The notes beneath the pieces were generated by a model. That model had not been told where the DNA came from. It saw nothing but the letters and a program-made list of their open reading frames with translations, and searched no databases. This document shows, piece by piece, positions 36,801-44,738 of a stretch of DNA of 64,000 bases (positions are counted from its first letter, which is position 1; the number at the start of each line of letters is the position of its first letter). The translations under genes were made by a program, and so were the position numbers. This DNA is from Mauremys mutica (taxonomy: Eukaryota > Chordata > Testudines > Geoemydidae), in the NCBI RefSeq assembly GCF_020497125.1, contig NC_059074.1:192195415-192259414 (forward strand), read 5' to 3'.

Positions 36801-39800
36801 AGGGTCCAGGCACCTAATTAGTGGGTGGCCCTTCATTCTCTCATGTGCGGCTGCCCAAGCGCACACCTTAGAGGGAACTATCCGTGGAGCACCTGAATGG
36901 AGCTCTCAGACCACTGGTGGTCCACGGACCACAGTTTGAGAACCACTGCAATAGTTAATTACTCTCACTATTAAAAAATTATGCCTTATTTCCAGTCTGA
37001 ATTTCTCTAGCTTCAACTTCCTGCCATTAGCTTGTGTTACATCTTTCTCTGCTAGACTGAAGAGCCATTATCAAATATTTGTTCCCATGTAGATACTTAT
37101 AGACTTTCTCACAGTTCTTGCACAACAAAGTTGTGAAAAAAACACCCACAGTGTGGAGAGACACACGCTGAAATCTGTCAGCTTATACCCAGGGCGTAGG
37201 CTCCTGAACAACTGATGGGAAATAACTGGCAGATTGAAGGGAATTCTGGATACTGGCATGAAAATAAGACACATCAAGTTCCACCTCAAAATAAATTATT
37301 CTGCTGGGAATTCAAATTACCAGCCCAAGCTACTGACCTGCCACCTGCAGTTCCAGAATGGCTTGCGCATAAAAGCTGCGTGATCGGAAGAAACAGATAA
37401 ACTGCCCACGGTCAGAGGGGTTGATGCTGCGTATACGCAGGACAACACTTCCATTCACAATACCATCCTTCAGCAGCTCTGTTCTGCCCTGATAATTTGG
37501 TATTTGCTGCTCAGCCTGATCTTTTCCATGCTGATACAGATGGACAGGTTCAGAGAACTGGGATCGGAACCAGCGCACCTCCATCTCTTGAGCACTCATG
37601 CTGGGGGAGAGGTGACAGGGTAACAGGGCATCTTCACCTGCAGAGACCATGACGGGATGATCAGGTCCAATCACCTGGAAAGTCACTGTTAAAGGAACCG
37701 AGACACACAGAAAATTAGACCAGAAAGGAGCTGGATTGCTTTCATAGGTAATGAATGCTGATCTCTCACAATGGCCTAGGCTGCAACTTGACCAGCTAAA
37801 ACTGAGCTCATGGTGTCTCACTGTATCTTATGATAAAGTTCCTCCTCTGCCTTGGTGGGTTTTGCGCTTTCTGGCAGATTTGCTTGCCTCAGATGTTCAC
37901 AGCAGTCCTCAGTTTGATTCCTTTTGTTAGTGGCACAAACCTGCCATTCACTTGGCTAACCTCATCACTGTTCTCCTTTTCCCAATGTTGGCCAATCTCT
38001 GCAGTCTCTGCTGGCCCACCTAATGGGTTGGGGGACAGGCCAGAGACCTTCCCTCTGGTGGGACCCACAGTCCAGATCAACTCCTCTTACATCAAATAGG
38101 GAGATGAGGGGTGGGGGTAACCCGGGCCCACCCTCTACTCCGGGTTCCAGCCTGGGACCCTGTGGATTGCAGCTGTCTAGAGTGTCTCCTGTAACAGCTA
38201 CAACTCCCTGGGCTACTTCCCCATGGCCTCCTCCCAACACCTTCTTTAGCCTCACCACAGGACCTTCCCTCCTGATGTCTGATAACACTTGTACTTCGCA
38301 GTCCTCCAGCAGTATGTCTGCTCACTCCCAGCTCCTCGTGCCTCTTACTCCCAGCTCCTCACACGCGCCCCTCACTGACTGAAGTGAGGGGCTTTTTAAA
38401 CCAGGTGCCCTGATTAGCCTGCCTGTCTTAATTGATTCTAGCAGCTTAATTGGCTCCAGGCGTCCTAATTAGCCAATTTGCAGACGGTTCATTTCCAGAC
38501 TGTGCCGAGGAAACATTTATACATGCTCATGCTCAAAACTCTTTACATCCTCACCCTCGTGTCCCGCCCCAACACAAAGTAGTGGGACCTCCTGCCACCT
38601 CTGGAGGGTGAGGAGCCCCGGTGGGCCAGCCTATATTCCACCCTGGTCCCAAGGCCCACTGGGTATATCAGTTGGCAGCTCCTTCACAGAGCCAGGAGCA
38701 CAGGCATGTATTTGGCGTAGTTCACCCTGTCCCAGACACCTGCCCCTTCTGTGGCATGAGGGAGACCTTGGCAGATGTTTATCTGGAGTGCGCCAGGTTG
38801 CAGCCCCTGTACTAGCTCCTCTTAGATATCCAGTTATGTTTTTGGTTGCACTTTTCCCCTCACCTCCTTCTCTATCCACTCCCTAGCCGCGGGCCCACAA
38901 AGTCATGGGACCTCCTGGTCAACCTCCTCCTCGCCCTGACTAAAATGGCAATCTATAAAACCAAGGAGAGGAAGTTCGCTGACAGGGGTCTCCTGTGACC
39001 GTGGGACCTATTTCTGCTCCTCCGTCTGTTCACACATCTGGGCAGCGTCCGCTGGCTCCCTTGATGCCTTTGAGGAGCAGTGGGTGCTGTCCAAGGTTCC
39101 CTGCTCGGTCTCCCTGTCAGGCTCCCTTCGTTTGACCCTTTGACTGCACTCCTGCCCTGTTATTTTATTAGTTGTCCTCCAGCCTCACTTGGCTTCCAGC
39201 TCCTGTGGCTCCTCCCCTTAGGCTGGGGGGAGGTCTTTTAGCAGTGGGCAGGTTCTGCCCACCCACTTCCTGGATCCCAATAGGATCACTCTCCTGTAGC
39301 CATCTGGCCTGACCCTGTCACAATCTGCACTGGAAAACAGGTCAAGTTAGGACAGGCTTAGCTAGCACCTGTTAGCTGACTCTTGTGCTAAACTCAGCCA
39401 CTTTTTCTAGTCAATACCAATCCAGAGAGAATTAAAAGAAATGGGCGATCTCTGTCTCTAAAGACAAAGATTTTAAACTATGGAGCTTGGTCCCAGGCTG
39501 GAAGGGTGTCCAGTCCGTGTATTAAGCTACCTCTAAGATCTGTTAGGGTGAGAGACTACTTGATTCAAATCTTACTTAGTCTTTTAAAGTTAAAAGGTAG
39601 ACTGCATTTCTATATTTATTACTTAGGTAACCAACTTTGATTTCTATGCCTGCTACTCATAATCACTTAAAATCTTAGTTAGCTTTTTTTTGCATCTCCA
39701 TCACATTGACGACTCTTATTTAAGGCTAAGATTTTGGTATGGGTATTTTTAATAAAAGTCACGGGCAGGATGTGGGCAATAAACAATAAATCATGGAAGC

Positions 39801-40632
39801 CCAAGCTCCACCATATGGGGCTGGAGCCTGAGCTCCACCTCCCAGGGCTGAAGCATTAGCTCTGCCATCCGGAGCTGAATCATAATTTTCAGGAAGTCAT
39901 GGAGGTCCCGTAAAATCATGGAATCTGTGACCTCCATGACTGACTCGTAGCCTTATTCATATTCAATCAGAGATCCACTGTAAGCCCCGGATCCTTTTCA
40001 GCAGTGTTACCACCTAGTCATTTATTCGCCATTTTGTAGCTGTGCGTTTGATTTTTCCTTCCTTAGTGAAGTGCTTTGAACTTTACTGAAATCCATCCTG
40101 TCAATTTCGGACCAATTCTCCAGTTTGTCCAGGTCATTTGGAATTCTTATCCTGTCTCCCAGAGTTCTAGCAACCTCTCCCAGTTTGGTGTCATCTGCAA
40201 ATTTTATCAGCATACTCTCCAGTTCATTATCTACGTAATTAACGAAAATATTCAATAGAGTGGCAGAAGTTTAAGATGAGACAGGAGGAAAGTTTAAGGT
40301 GAAACATGATGTAAAAGTCCACTGGGTACAGATTACACCAAGGGGGGTAAAAAGGGAGAAAAATCAATATCTTCCCCAGCCTCCTCTCCAAAAAAACAGA
40401 TTTTATTTATCAAATTTACATAAAATGCTCTTATTATGAATTGTTTCAAAATAACAAAAGAAAGATCAATGGTATTAAAACTGTTCAGAAAAAGTAGAAT
40501 ATGCTCTGTGACAAGAGGCTTCCTACCTGGTTCCAGTGTAGAAACAGGGACAGTAAAAAAGAAAATGAGGTAACTGGACAAACAGGGGTTGCCCATGGCA
40601 CAGTGCGAGTGGAAGGAAATCCTCATCTGCAT
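18608..40632 (-). CDS. Butyrophilin-like protein (IgV-IgC-TM-B30.2), full coding span
   Basis: Ten coding exons join in phase 1 throughout: 40632-40527, 37685-37338, 31965-31684, 30795-30679, 26890-26870, 25856-25839, 21937-21917, 21548-21528, 21423-21397 and 19104-18608. They total 1458 nt, or 485 residues. Order: signal peptide (1 to about 35), IgV (about 36-151), IgC-like (about 152-245), transmembrane helix with flanks (about 246-284), short heptad-type exons (about 285-319), PRY-SPRY (about 320-485). Butyrophilins are surface proteins that modulate T cells, some by cytosolic B30.2 sensing of ligands; whether this one does is unknown. All splice sites seen are canonical. The set of micro-exons is typical of BTN genes. 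Assignment to a specific orthologue is not possible by eye. Confidence 0.88.
19105..20368. other. Butyrophilin-like last intron, 5' of B30.2
   Basis: Intron sequence. No exon or known repeat was recognised with confidence. Short open frames here lack any domain. Confidence 0.5.
20373..21020. mobile_element. MITE with TIRs and TATA duplication
   Basis: The ends GTTAGGGCCATACC and GGGAAGGGCCTTAAC are inverted copies. TATA flanks both sides (20369-20372 and 21021-21024). The inside holds a hAT-type end near 20880-20895 (CAGTTTGAGAAACACTG) and GC-rich inverted blocks, so it is a composite of two elements. No coding capacity. Confidence 0.7.
21397..21423 (-). CDS. Butyrophilin-like 27-nt exon
   Basis: In phase with the preceding exon it encodes KWRKTQLFG, close to the WRRAQLY-type motif that precedes B30.2 in butyrophilins. 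The acceptor is TTTTCAG and the donor GTAAAT. Confidence 0.8.
21528..21548 (-). CDS. Butyrophilin-like 21-nt heptad exon
   Basis: Encodes one heptad, GKLEAEL, in phase 1. The acceptor is TTTTTTAG and the donor GTAAGT. Leu spacing suits a short coiled coil after the membrane. Confidence 0.8.
21735..21815. repeat. (GATA)n microsatellite
   Basis: An uninterrupted run of about 20 GATA units lies within the intron between two heptad exons. It is likely to vary in length between individuals. Confidence 0.97.
21917..21937 (-). CDS. Butyrophilin-like 21-nt heptad exon
   Basis: Encodes EELRDKL in phase 1. The acceptor is TTTTTTAG and the donor GTAAGT. It is a duplicate of the exon at 21528. Confidence 0.8.
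22540..23470 (-). mobile_element. Tx1-like LINE C-terminal fragment
   Basis: Two overlapping minus frames give the C-terminal zinc-knuckle region of Tx1-type LINEs, broken by a frameshift: DVFYCGEMEALAHAYLQC then LLLRFWLHFS, and further FLCTVSTSFLDCFEEQCALS. A sister fragment is on the plus strand at 38590. It is inactive. Confidence 0.7.
23480..23995 (+). mobile_element. CR1/L3 LINE RT fragment
   Basis: RT-region phrases can be read across frames: ISNYRLVCLTSV-like text, HNLLGKSQHGFCKGKSCLTN, then the FQKTFDKVPHQRLLSK motif and PGPILFNIFIN. Frameshifts and stops show it is dead. Confidence 0.85.
24080..24535 (-). mobile_element. CR1/L3 LINE endonuclease start, inverted
   Basis: On the minus strand the frame holds FLYTNARSLNNKMGELE and YIDIIGITETW, the start of the AP-endonuclease domain. 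It abuts a plus-strand CR1 3' end at 24537. Confidence 0.85.
24537..24795 (+). mobile_element. CR1 LINE 3' end
   Basis: Ends with CATTGGTCTGACCCGGTATA then GTTCTTATGTTCTTA, the standard 3' tail of this CR1 type. Together with the inverted piece at 24080-24535 it looks like one insertion with 5' inversion. Confidence 0.85.
24800..25838. other. Butyrophilin-like intron, AT-rich then unclassified
   Basis: 24800-25000 is AT-rich. 25010-25145 looks like a palindromic degenerate repeat ending TTTGACCAGCCCT, also seen at 30893. No exon is recognised in 25150-25830. A C-tract lies at 25480-25489. Confidence 0.45.
25839..25856 (-). CDS. Butyrophilin-like 18-nt exon
   Basis: Encodes EMESER in phase 1, with an AATCAG acceptor and GTAAAT donor. 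It is one codon shorter than the usual 21-nt heptad exon. The call is the least certain of the micro-exons, because 18 nt between consensus sites can occur by chance. Confidence 0.55.
25857..26869. other. Butyrophilin-like intron
   Basis: No recognised element. Purine-rich GGGGAGG-type text lies at 26720-26800. Confidence 0.45.
26870..26890 (-). CDS. Butyrophilin-like 21-nt heptad exon
   Basis: Encodes GKLVADL in phase 1 directly after the transmembrane exon. The acceptor is TTTTTAG and the donor GTAAGT. The flanking intron has weak similarity to the duplicated segment at 21440-22075, so it may be an older copy. Confidence 0.78.
26891..27869. other. Butyrophilin-like intron, unclassified
   Basis: Nothing firmly recognised. 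The last part may belong to the LTR-like unit that follows. Confidence 0.4.
27870..29310 (+). mobile_element. Long LTR-like unit (CCAAT, TATA, poly(A) signal)
   Basis: Pol II signals come in LTR order on the plus strand: CCAAT at 28083-28087, CTATATAACC at 28121-28130 and AATAAA at 29225-29230, followed by a GCACCCCACCGG stretch. The TATA-to-poly(A) distance of about 1.1 kb would be a long R region, so the unit may be composite. A TGGTGCCGAG phrase near 29379 resembles a tRNA primer-binding site but lies too far from the expected LTR end. Ends were not resolved and no gag/pol text was seen. Confidence 0.4.
29311..30678. other. Butyrophilin-like intron with MIR-like SINE
   Basis: A MIR-like phrase (GGCTCTGCCACAGACTCCC and GGGCAAGTCAC) lies at about 29960-30085. 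Elsewhere nothing is recognised. Confidence 0.45.
30679..30795 (-). CDS. Butyrophilin-like exon: transmembrane
   Basis: 117 nt, 39 codons, phase 1/1. Starts DPFFLRGYPFKVAM, then a hydrophobic helix (YILLVVVGLLTFTASYFLW), then basic KQYKAK. The basic side marks the cytoplasmic face. The acceptor is TCTTACAG and the donor GTAAAG. Confidence 0.9.
30893..31330 (+). repeat. SINE-like composite repeat with tRNA-like boxes
   Basis: The central part (31060-31160) has a TAGCCCAGTGGCTAGG box-A-like and GGTCAAATTCC box-B-like pair. The flanks (GGTCAGGAATTTTTC) resemble the repeat at 25010-25145. The family name is not certain. Confidence 0.4.
31684..31965 (-). CDS. Butyrophilin-like exon: IgC-like domain
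   Basis: 282 nt (94 codons), phase 1/1, the standard length of this exon in butyrophilins. Landmarks: GLGSTPHISI, MVCESAGWYPEPQAQW with the first cysteine and the WYPEP motif, FEALISIIV, then LSCSVRNSHLNPGKES with the second cysteine. The acceptor is CCTCCAG and the donor GTTGGT. Confidence 0.92.
31966..32980. other. Butyrophilin-like intron between IgV and IgC exons, distal part
   Basis: No recognised element apart from a stretch near 32080-32400 without domain content. Confidence 0.45.
32984..33205 (+). mobile_element. MITE, turtle GGCCTGGTCTACACT type
   Basis: Begins GGCCTGGTCTACACTT and has a second GTCTGCACTATGGGGCTGC phrase toward its end. This start is common to a family of short non-autonomous DNA elements in turtle genomes. 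The inner part forms a loose palindrome (GTCACTCCGGGATGTGAAAA). The right boundary is uncertain. Confidence 0.55.
33206..34060. other. Butyrophilin-like intron, unclassified
   Basis: AT-rich text, no exon or known element recognised. Confidence 0.4.
34061..34420 (-). repeat. LTR-like interspersed repeat, inverted partner of 39490-39680
   Basis: Shares long phrases with the reverse complement of 39490-39680, such as ATCAAAGTTGGTTACCTAAG and AGATTTGAATCAAG. It is a member of a repeat family, likely LTR-derived. Ends are unknown. Confidence 0.5.
34595..35272 (-). mobile_element. LTR-like unit, minus orientation
   Basis: GC-rich block ending on the plus strand with CACCCCACTACAC, i.e. starting TGTAGTGGGGTGGTCACC on the minus strand. 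A GGTATAAAACAG TATA box lies at about 35223-35234 on the minus strand. No gene content. The LTR identity is inferred from the TG start and TATA box; the far end near 34595 is approximate. Confidence 0.45.
35273..36180. other. Butyrophilin-like intron, unclassified
   Basis: Nothing recognised. Confidence 0.4.
36185..37115 (-). mobile_element. CR1/L3 LINE 3' part, split by a hAT element
   Basis: 36185-36333 carries AGATTCCAAGGCCAGAAGG and CACCACAACCCTTGG. 36949-37115 continues with TATTTCCAGTCTGAATTT and CTTTCTCTGCTAGACTGAAG. Both are antisense CR1 3' text in correct order once the insert at 36334-36948 is set aside. Confidence 0.9.
36334..36948. mobile_element. Non-autonomous hAT element with 8-bp TSD
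   Basis: Ends are CAGTGGTTCTCAAC and GTTTGAGAACCACTG. The 8-bp duplication CAATAGTT is perfect (36326-36333 and 36949-36956). 615 bp with no transposase. Confidence 0.95.
37338..37685 (-). CDS. Butyrophilin-like exon: IgV domain
   Basis: 348 nt, phase 1/1. Starts VTFQVIGPDHPVMVSAGED, then LLPCHLSP with the first cysteine, EVRWFRSQFSEPVHLYQHG, a possible glycosylation site NGS, and DRGQFICFFRS with the second cysteine of the DxGxYxC-like motif (here F for Y). The acceptor is TTAACAG and the donor GTCAGT. Closest in style to BTN/BTNL and MOG-type V domains. Confidence 0.93.
37686..38585. other. Butyrophilin-like intron 3' of the leader exon, with repeat text
   Basis: 38390-38500 has a GGGGCTTTTTAAACCAGGTG and TAATTGGCTCCAGG pattern seen in turtle interspersed repeats. 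No exon is recognised. Confidence 0.4.
38590..39330 (+). mobile_element. Tx1-like LINE C-terminal fragment
   Basis: Reads VHPVPDTCPFCGMRETLADV and YLECARLQP, a CCHC-like zinc-knuckle region of Tx1-type LINEs, then decays into frames with stops. It is on the opposite strand from 22540-23470. Confidence 0.75.
39335..39690 (+). repeat. LTR-like interspersed repeat, partner of 34061-34420
   Basis: This is the same family as 34061-34420 but inverted, about 5.3 kb away within the same intron. Confidence 0.5.
39721..39955. mobile_element. MITE with TAAGGCTA ends
   Basis: Left TAAGGCTAAGATTTT and right CGTAGCCTTA are imperfect inverted ends; inner AAAGTCACGGGC and GTCATGGAGG text fits a palindromic MITE. 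No duplication was fixed. Confidence 0.5.
39965..40260 (-). mobile_element. CR1/L3 LINE RT core fragment
   Basis: On the minus strand the frame holds LIKFADDTKLGEVA, the RT catalytic FADD motif with its context, followed by a downstream LEKLENWSE-like region. 5' and 3' truncated. Confidence 0.85.
40527..40632 (-). CDS. Butyrophilin-like exon: signal peptide
   Basis: 106 nt; starts MQMRISFHSH, with a second in-frame Met at codon 3, and has a hydrophobic core (SSYLIFFFTVPV) ending STLEP. The donor CAG|GTAGGA joins in phase 1 to the IgV exon. The first Met is chosen by frame only; the third codon fits the leader equally well. Confidence 0.85.
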
Positions 40633-42461
40633 TGTAACTTGATCCAGACCTCAGAAAGGAAAAGAAAAAAATTCCAAGTGAGCAACATGCTTGAATTTGG
40701 GATACAAATTCATTGAGCACAATATGAACCCTAGGACATGCGCTAGTTAATAATTGCATCAAAATGTGCATGTTTGCTACTGTTTTTGTCAAAAGACGTG
40801 TTACAAGACATAGCAAAACTCAGCTTCACTGTTCACCATCTCAAATTACAGTTCAATATTCTGGACAAAGGCCCTCACCCTGACAAGCCCCACCTCCCCT
40901 GCATCTGTATCACCCGGATGAACCCTCCCCACCGAGCCCCAACCACCCCTGGACTCCTACCCAAATGAACCCCACCTCCCCTGCACCCAGACACCCACAC
41001 ACACCCTGAGCTCCAACCACTTTCACTTGACACCCCCCCCGCAGACTCCCATTGCTCCTGCACTTGGAACCTCCCTGTGCATCCAGATCCCCCACTGAGC
41101 TGCCTGCACCCAGACTGCCCCATGCAGAACCTTCTTACCCCCCATCTGGATCCCCCCACACTAAGTCCCTCTGCACTTGGATCCTGCTGCCAGGCTGAGC
41201 CTCCCTGCCCACATCTGGTGTGCCTGGCGCAAGGGGGGCAGAGCCCCAGGGTCTTTCAGAGGGAGGCATGGACCTTGTGCTGTCAGGGTCTGGTTCAGCC
41301 TCACTGCCAAGCCTCTGTCCCAGGGGAGGGTGGGAGGCTGCAGGGTATTCTCCCACCTCCATGCAGCCTGCCATGGTGGAGCTTCCACATTTATTTATTT
41401 AAAAAATGGCAGAATTTTTAAATATTATGCACAGAATATGATGGAGAATTCCCTCAGGAATAGGAGGTGCTGTACAGCTGTGATGGTGGGACTGTGAAGG
41501 GGGTGCTGGACAGTAGGGGATCTGTGGGTGGGGGAGCTGGGCAGGGGGTATGGTGTGCAGGGTACTGTGCAGCTGTGGTGGGAGGTCAGCGGGAGGGGTC
41601 TCTGGGCAGGGGGTTCTGGGCATAGCGGGTCCGGGGGCATTGGGCATAGGGATCTGTGAGGGAGGTCTCTGAGGAGCTGGGCATAGGGATCTGTGAGGGA
41701 GGTCTCTGAGCAATGGGGAGCTGGGCATAGGGATCTGTGGGGGAAGTCTCTGGGCGAGGGGGTGCTGGGCATAAGGGCAGGGCACCGGGCAGCAGTGCGG
41801 AAGGGGCATGCTGGCAGCACAGGGCTGGGCGGGCCAGCGTGCGTCCAACAGTTGTGGATTTGTAAACAGTGCCCTTGTCCTGGGCTGGGTGGGGTCACTC
41901 CCGCTGCGCTGCGCCTCATTGCCCCCAATCGGCCCCTCGCTCTGCAGACCACCCTACATCACATGCCTTATTTCCCCAATGGGGGCTCACAAATATGTTT
42001 GGCGCCAGGCCCACAAAAAGTTAATCCGGCCCTGGGCCCAACATGCTGGAATTGACCCCTCCCTGCACCAGCCTTATTGAATCTGGCCCACGGCATTTCC
42101 CTTCTTCTAGTCTCTTAGAGCAGAACTTCAGTGGAGTGAGCTGATGGCAAATACACACAGTGAACGGAGAAGGAGGAGGAGAGAGCACATTCCTCTGCCG
42201 ACAGCTTGCAGGAAAAGAGCAGAAGTGCTGAAGTGTAAATCTAATTCCAGGAAATCATGCAGAAAAGCGAACAAACACTATTTCAGTCTGTGTTACAGGA
42301 TAATGGAGAAGGGCCGCAAAGATCTCAGAGCATTTTAGACATTTCTGCAGCAATATTTAAAGTAGGTAACTGAGAGAGCCCCGGATGGACTCCCGCCCAT
42401 AGGAACAGCGCCCAAAAAGAACAACAGAGCCATCACCCAGAGCAATTGAGGGCTGACACTC
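40633..42461. other. Butyrophilin-like first intron with repeats
   Basis: Cytosine-rich degenerate repeats lie at 40870-41200 (CCCCTGCACCCAGAC-type units). A short A/T-rich repeat end lies at 41400-41460. A minisatellite follows (separate entry). No exon is seen; long minus frames at 41425-41952 are low-complexity artefacts. Confidence 0.5.
41590..41790. repeat. Minisatellite (GGGCATAGGGATCTGTG units)
   Basis: Three to four imperfect units of about 36-50 bp share GAGCTGGGCATAGGGATCTG and GAGGTCTCTG. They are G-rich on the plus strand. Confidence 0.8.
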
Positions 42462-42463
42462 AC

Positions 42464-42555
42464 CTTCCTGCTGGATCCTACAGGGAAGGACAGAGGCTGG
42501 TGGCGGAGGAAGGGCTCCCAGCTACAGCTGCACGTCTGACTTCAGTCTGTTCAGA
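42464..42555 (-). other. Butyrophilin-like non-coding first exon (predicted)
   Basis: The 3' end is a clear donor, AGGAAG|GTGAGTG, at 42462-42463. The 5' end is set about 28 bp below the TATA box, so it is approximate. No start codon leads into the leader frame here. Confidence 0.55.
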
Positions 42556-42578
42556 CAACTATTGCATAAAGTACAACA

Positions 42579-42638
42579 ATTTTATAGAAACTGAAACATT
42601 CTCCAGGCACCCAGCAGCTTCCAACTGAAAGTGAAACC
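42579..42638 (-). promoter_or_regulatory. Butyrophilin-like promoter: ISRE and TATA box
   Basis: A GAAAGTGAAACC element (42627-42638 on the plus strand) is a perfect GAAANNGAAA interferon-stimulated response element. A second GAAACTGAAAC lies at 42587-42597. TATAAAAT on the minus strand lies at 42579-42586. The order ISRE, TATA, donor exon fits an interferon-inducible promoter for the minus-strand gene. The link to that gene is inferred from strand and spacing. Confidence 0.65.
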
Positions 42639-42639
42639 A

Positions 42640-43096
42640 CTGCTGGTAAATTACTGGAATCTCATTTATGATAAACAGCTAAAAGACTTAAAGAAACACA
42701 CACACAGTCCTGCAGCAGTGACAGTTTTAGTTTTTAAGGCTTTTTCCCCTGCTTGCTCAGAGTCACTGTCACAACAATCAACGGTATTTCTGTCGAACAC
42801 ACATGCCAAGGCTTTCTGCCCCCACGAGCACAACACGTTTCTGACTGAGGGAGTGTGCCAGAGGGGTACAGAACTAATCAGACCTCAGCAGCAGACCTTG
42901 GCCAAGGCAGGAAAGGCCTCCCTGCGGTTCCAAGTAATTAACAAGTTTTCTGGTGCAAAATAAAACCAATTCTCTGAGACACAGGCCACATTCTCCTTCC
43001 ACAGTAGCGAATAAACAACAAGAACCATACTCTGCCTGGCCTTCACGCAGTCTGGGTCGTGTGAGCTCAGACAGGCTTTCCCTCCCTGCTTGCATG
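42640..43096. other. Upstream of the butyrophilin-like promoter
   Basis: Nothing recognised. Confidence 0.4.
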
Positions 43097-43104
43097 GCCT
43101 AGAT

Positions 43105-43540
43105 CAGGGGTCCCCAACCTTTTCAGGACCAGGGACCGGTCATGCCTGCGGAGGGAGCGCTCGTCCACCGGCTCCGGTTGAGCTGCCGCAGGCATGACTG
43201 CGGATGGTTCGCTGGTCGCGCGGCTCAGCTGGACCGCCCGCAGGCATGCCTGCGGCAGCTCAACCGGAGCCAGTGGACCTCCCGCAGGCGTGCCTGCGGG
43301 CGGTCCAGCTGAGCCGCGTGACCAGCGAACCGTCCGCAGTCATGCCTGCGGCAGCTCAACCGGAGCCCCGGGAGCAGCGGACCTCCCGCAGGCATGACTG
43401 CGGAGGGAGCGCTCGTCCCGCGGCTCGGGTACACCTCCCGCAGGCACGCCTGCGGGAGGTCCACTGGGTCGGTTCGCGGCCCGGTTTGTAAGAGGCCGCG
43501 GACCGGTACCGGGCCGCGGACCGGGGGTTGGGGACCCCTG
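43105..43540. mobile_element. hAT non-autonomous element with large internal palindrome and 8-bp TSD
   Basis: Ends CAGGGGTCCCCAACC and GGTTGGGGACCCCTG are perfect inverted repeats. The duplication GCCTAGAT is perfect (43097-43104 and 43541-43548). The inside is GC-rich with CpGs and folds on itself: GGTTCGCTGGTC...CGGCTCAGCTGG near 43205-43235 is inverted at 43305-43332. Confidence 0.95.
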
Positions 43541-43548
43541 GCCTAGAT

Positions 43549-44738
43549 GAAGTCCCCCGCACTGTGCCAGCAGGACTAGAGCAGGGCAGGCAGCCCTATG
43601 AAGTGGGGCAGCAGCTGGCATACTCCCACTGCATGTGCTGTAACCCGACCAATATCCACCTACCTCCAGAGCTCTCTGCCCTGGCTTCTAATCCGAAAGG
43701 CCCTGCCTGGCTCCCGGGTACAGGAGAAGGGACCAGCCCCTTCACCAGAGCCTAACGGGTCCTTCTTTATGTAGCGCCCCTCTCCACCTGATTACCTCCT
43801 TTAATGGCAATTCGCTTACAGGTTCTGATGGACAGGTCTGGGTTCTTTTGGATCCCGCCACCCACTCAGCAGGGTGAATCTTTTTTTCTTTTTTGTTATG
43901 AAATTATTTGACGGTGCCTCCACCCCCTCGCTCCTTCCTGGCAGGGTCACCAGGGCAGCTTGGGCGGAAAATTCTAACTACAGAGGAATCCCCACTTACT
44001 TGCCAGATAGTTGGAGACTTCCAAGTAATAACACAACACATAAAAATATATTCAACACAACAATTATATTAAACAGGCAACAAATACAACATAACAGGGT
44101 GAAACACTATTTTTAGGGTCACCGGTGCCCACACTTAAAATACCCGTGACTTGATGTAACAAGTGTAAAATTAGTGTCCTGTTGGTACGCGTACTTTGCT
44201 GGGGCCCTTGATGACCTATAAAATTCTCTGCAGCGGTTTATCAGTGTGGCTGATTGGGTTCAGTACAGCCCAAAGGACCCACAAGTGGGAGGAGGTGGTG
44301 AATCCCTTCACAGGTGTAATAAGCAGTAGGTTATAAAATCCTCAAACCCTTAGTCCCTGTCTTGAGGACACAGTTCAGGGAGTTGGGGTCCCCAAAACAA
44401 ATTCCCTGACTAAGAGGCCGCTCCCCTCTGAGCACATTTCCAAAATCGACGTCTTTCCAGGCAGCCAGCACTGGGCTCCGGACTCAGAGTCCGGAGCCGG
44501 GTTTTGCATGTGGCCACCAGCTGGCTCTCCGCTCCGCACCACCCTCCTGCATCCCCAGCCCTGCTCGCTGGCTCCGGGGCTGCGGGCAGCGTCGGCTGGT
44601 TGCCGGGCTTTCCCCGCGGGAGAGGGGGAGGAGGCGCCCACCCGCTCGCAACTGCCCAGTTCCCTGAGCCGGGGTGGGCTCTGCCGGGAGGGGGAGGGAT
44701 GGCAGCGCAGCCCCCCCAGTGCGGCGGGGGACTGAGGA
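43549..44738. other. Unclassified region with GC-rich right part
   Basis: No gene recognised. 44450-44740 is GC-rich with CpGs; its open frames are Pro/Gly/Ser-rich and have no domain. This part may belong to the flank or end of the hAT element that follows. Confidence 0.4.

Noticed and set aside
41399..41952. Two overlapping minus-strand open frames of 149 and 175 residues
   Set aside because: They are Pro/Ser/Leu-rich low-complexity text made by the G-rich minisatellite and its flanks; no domain and no splice logic.
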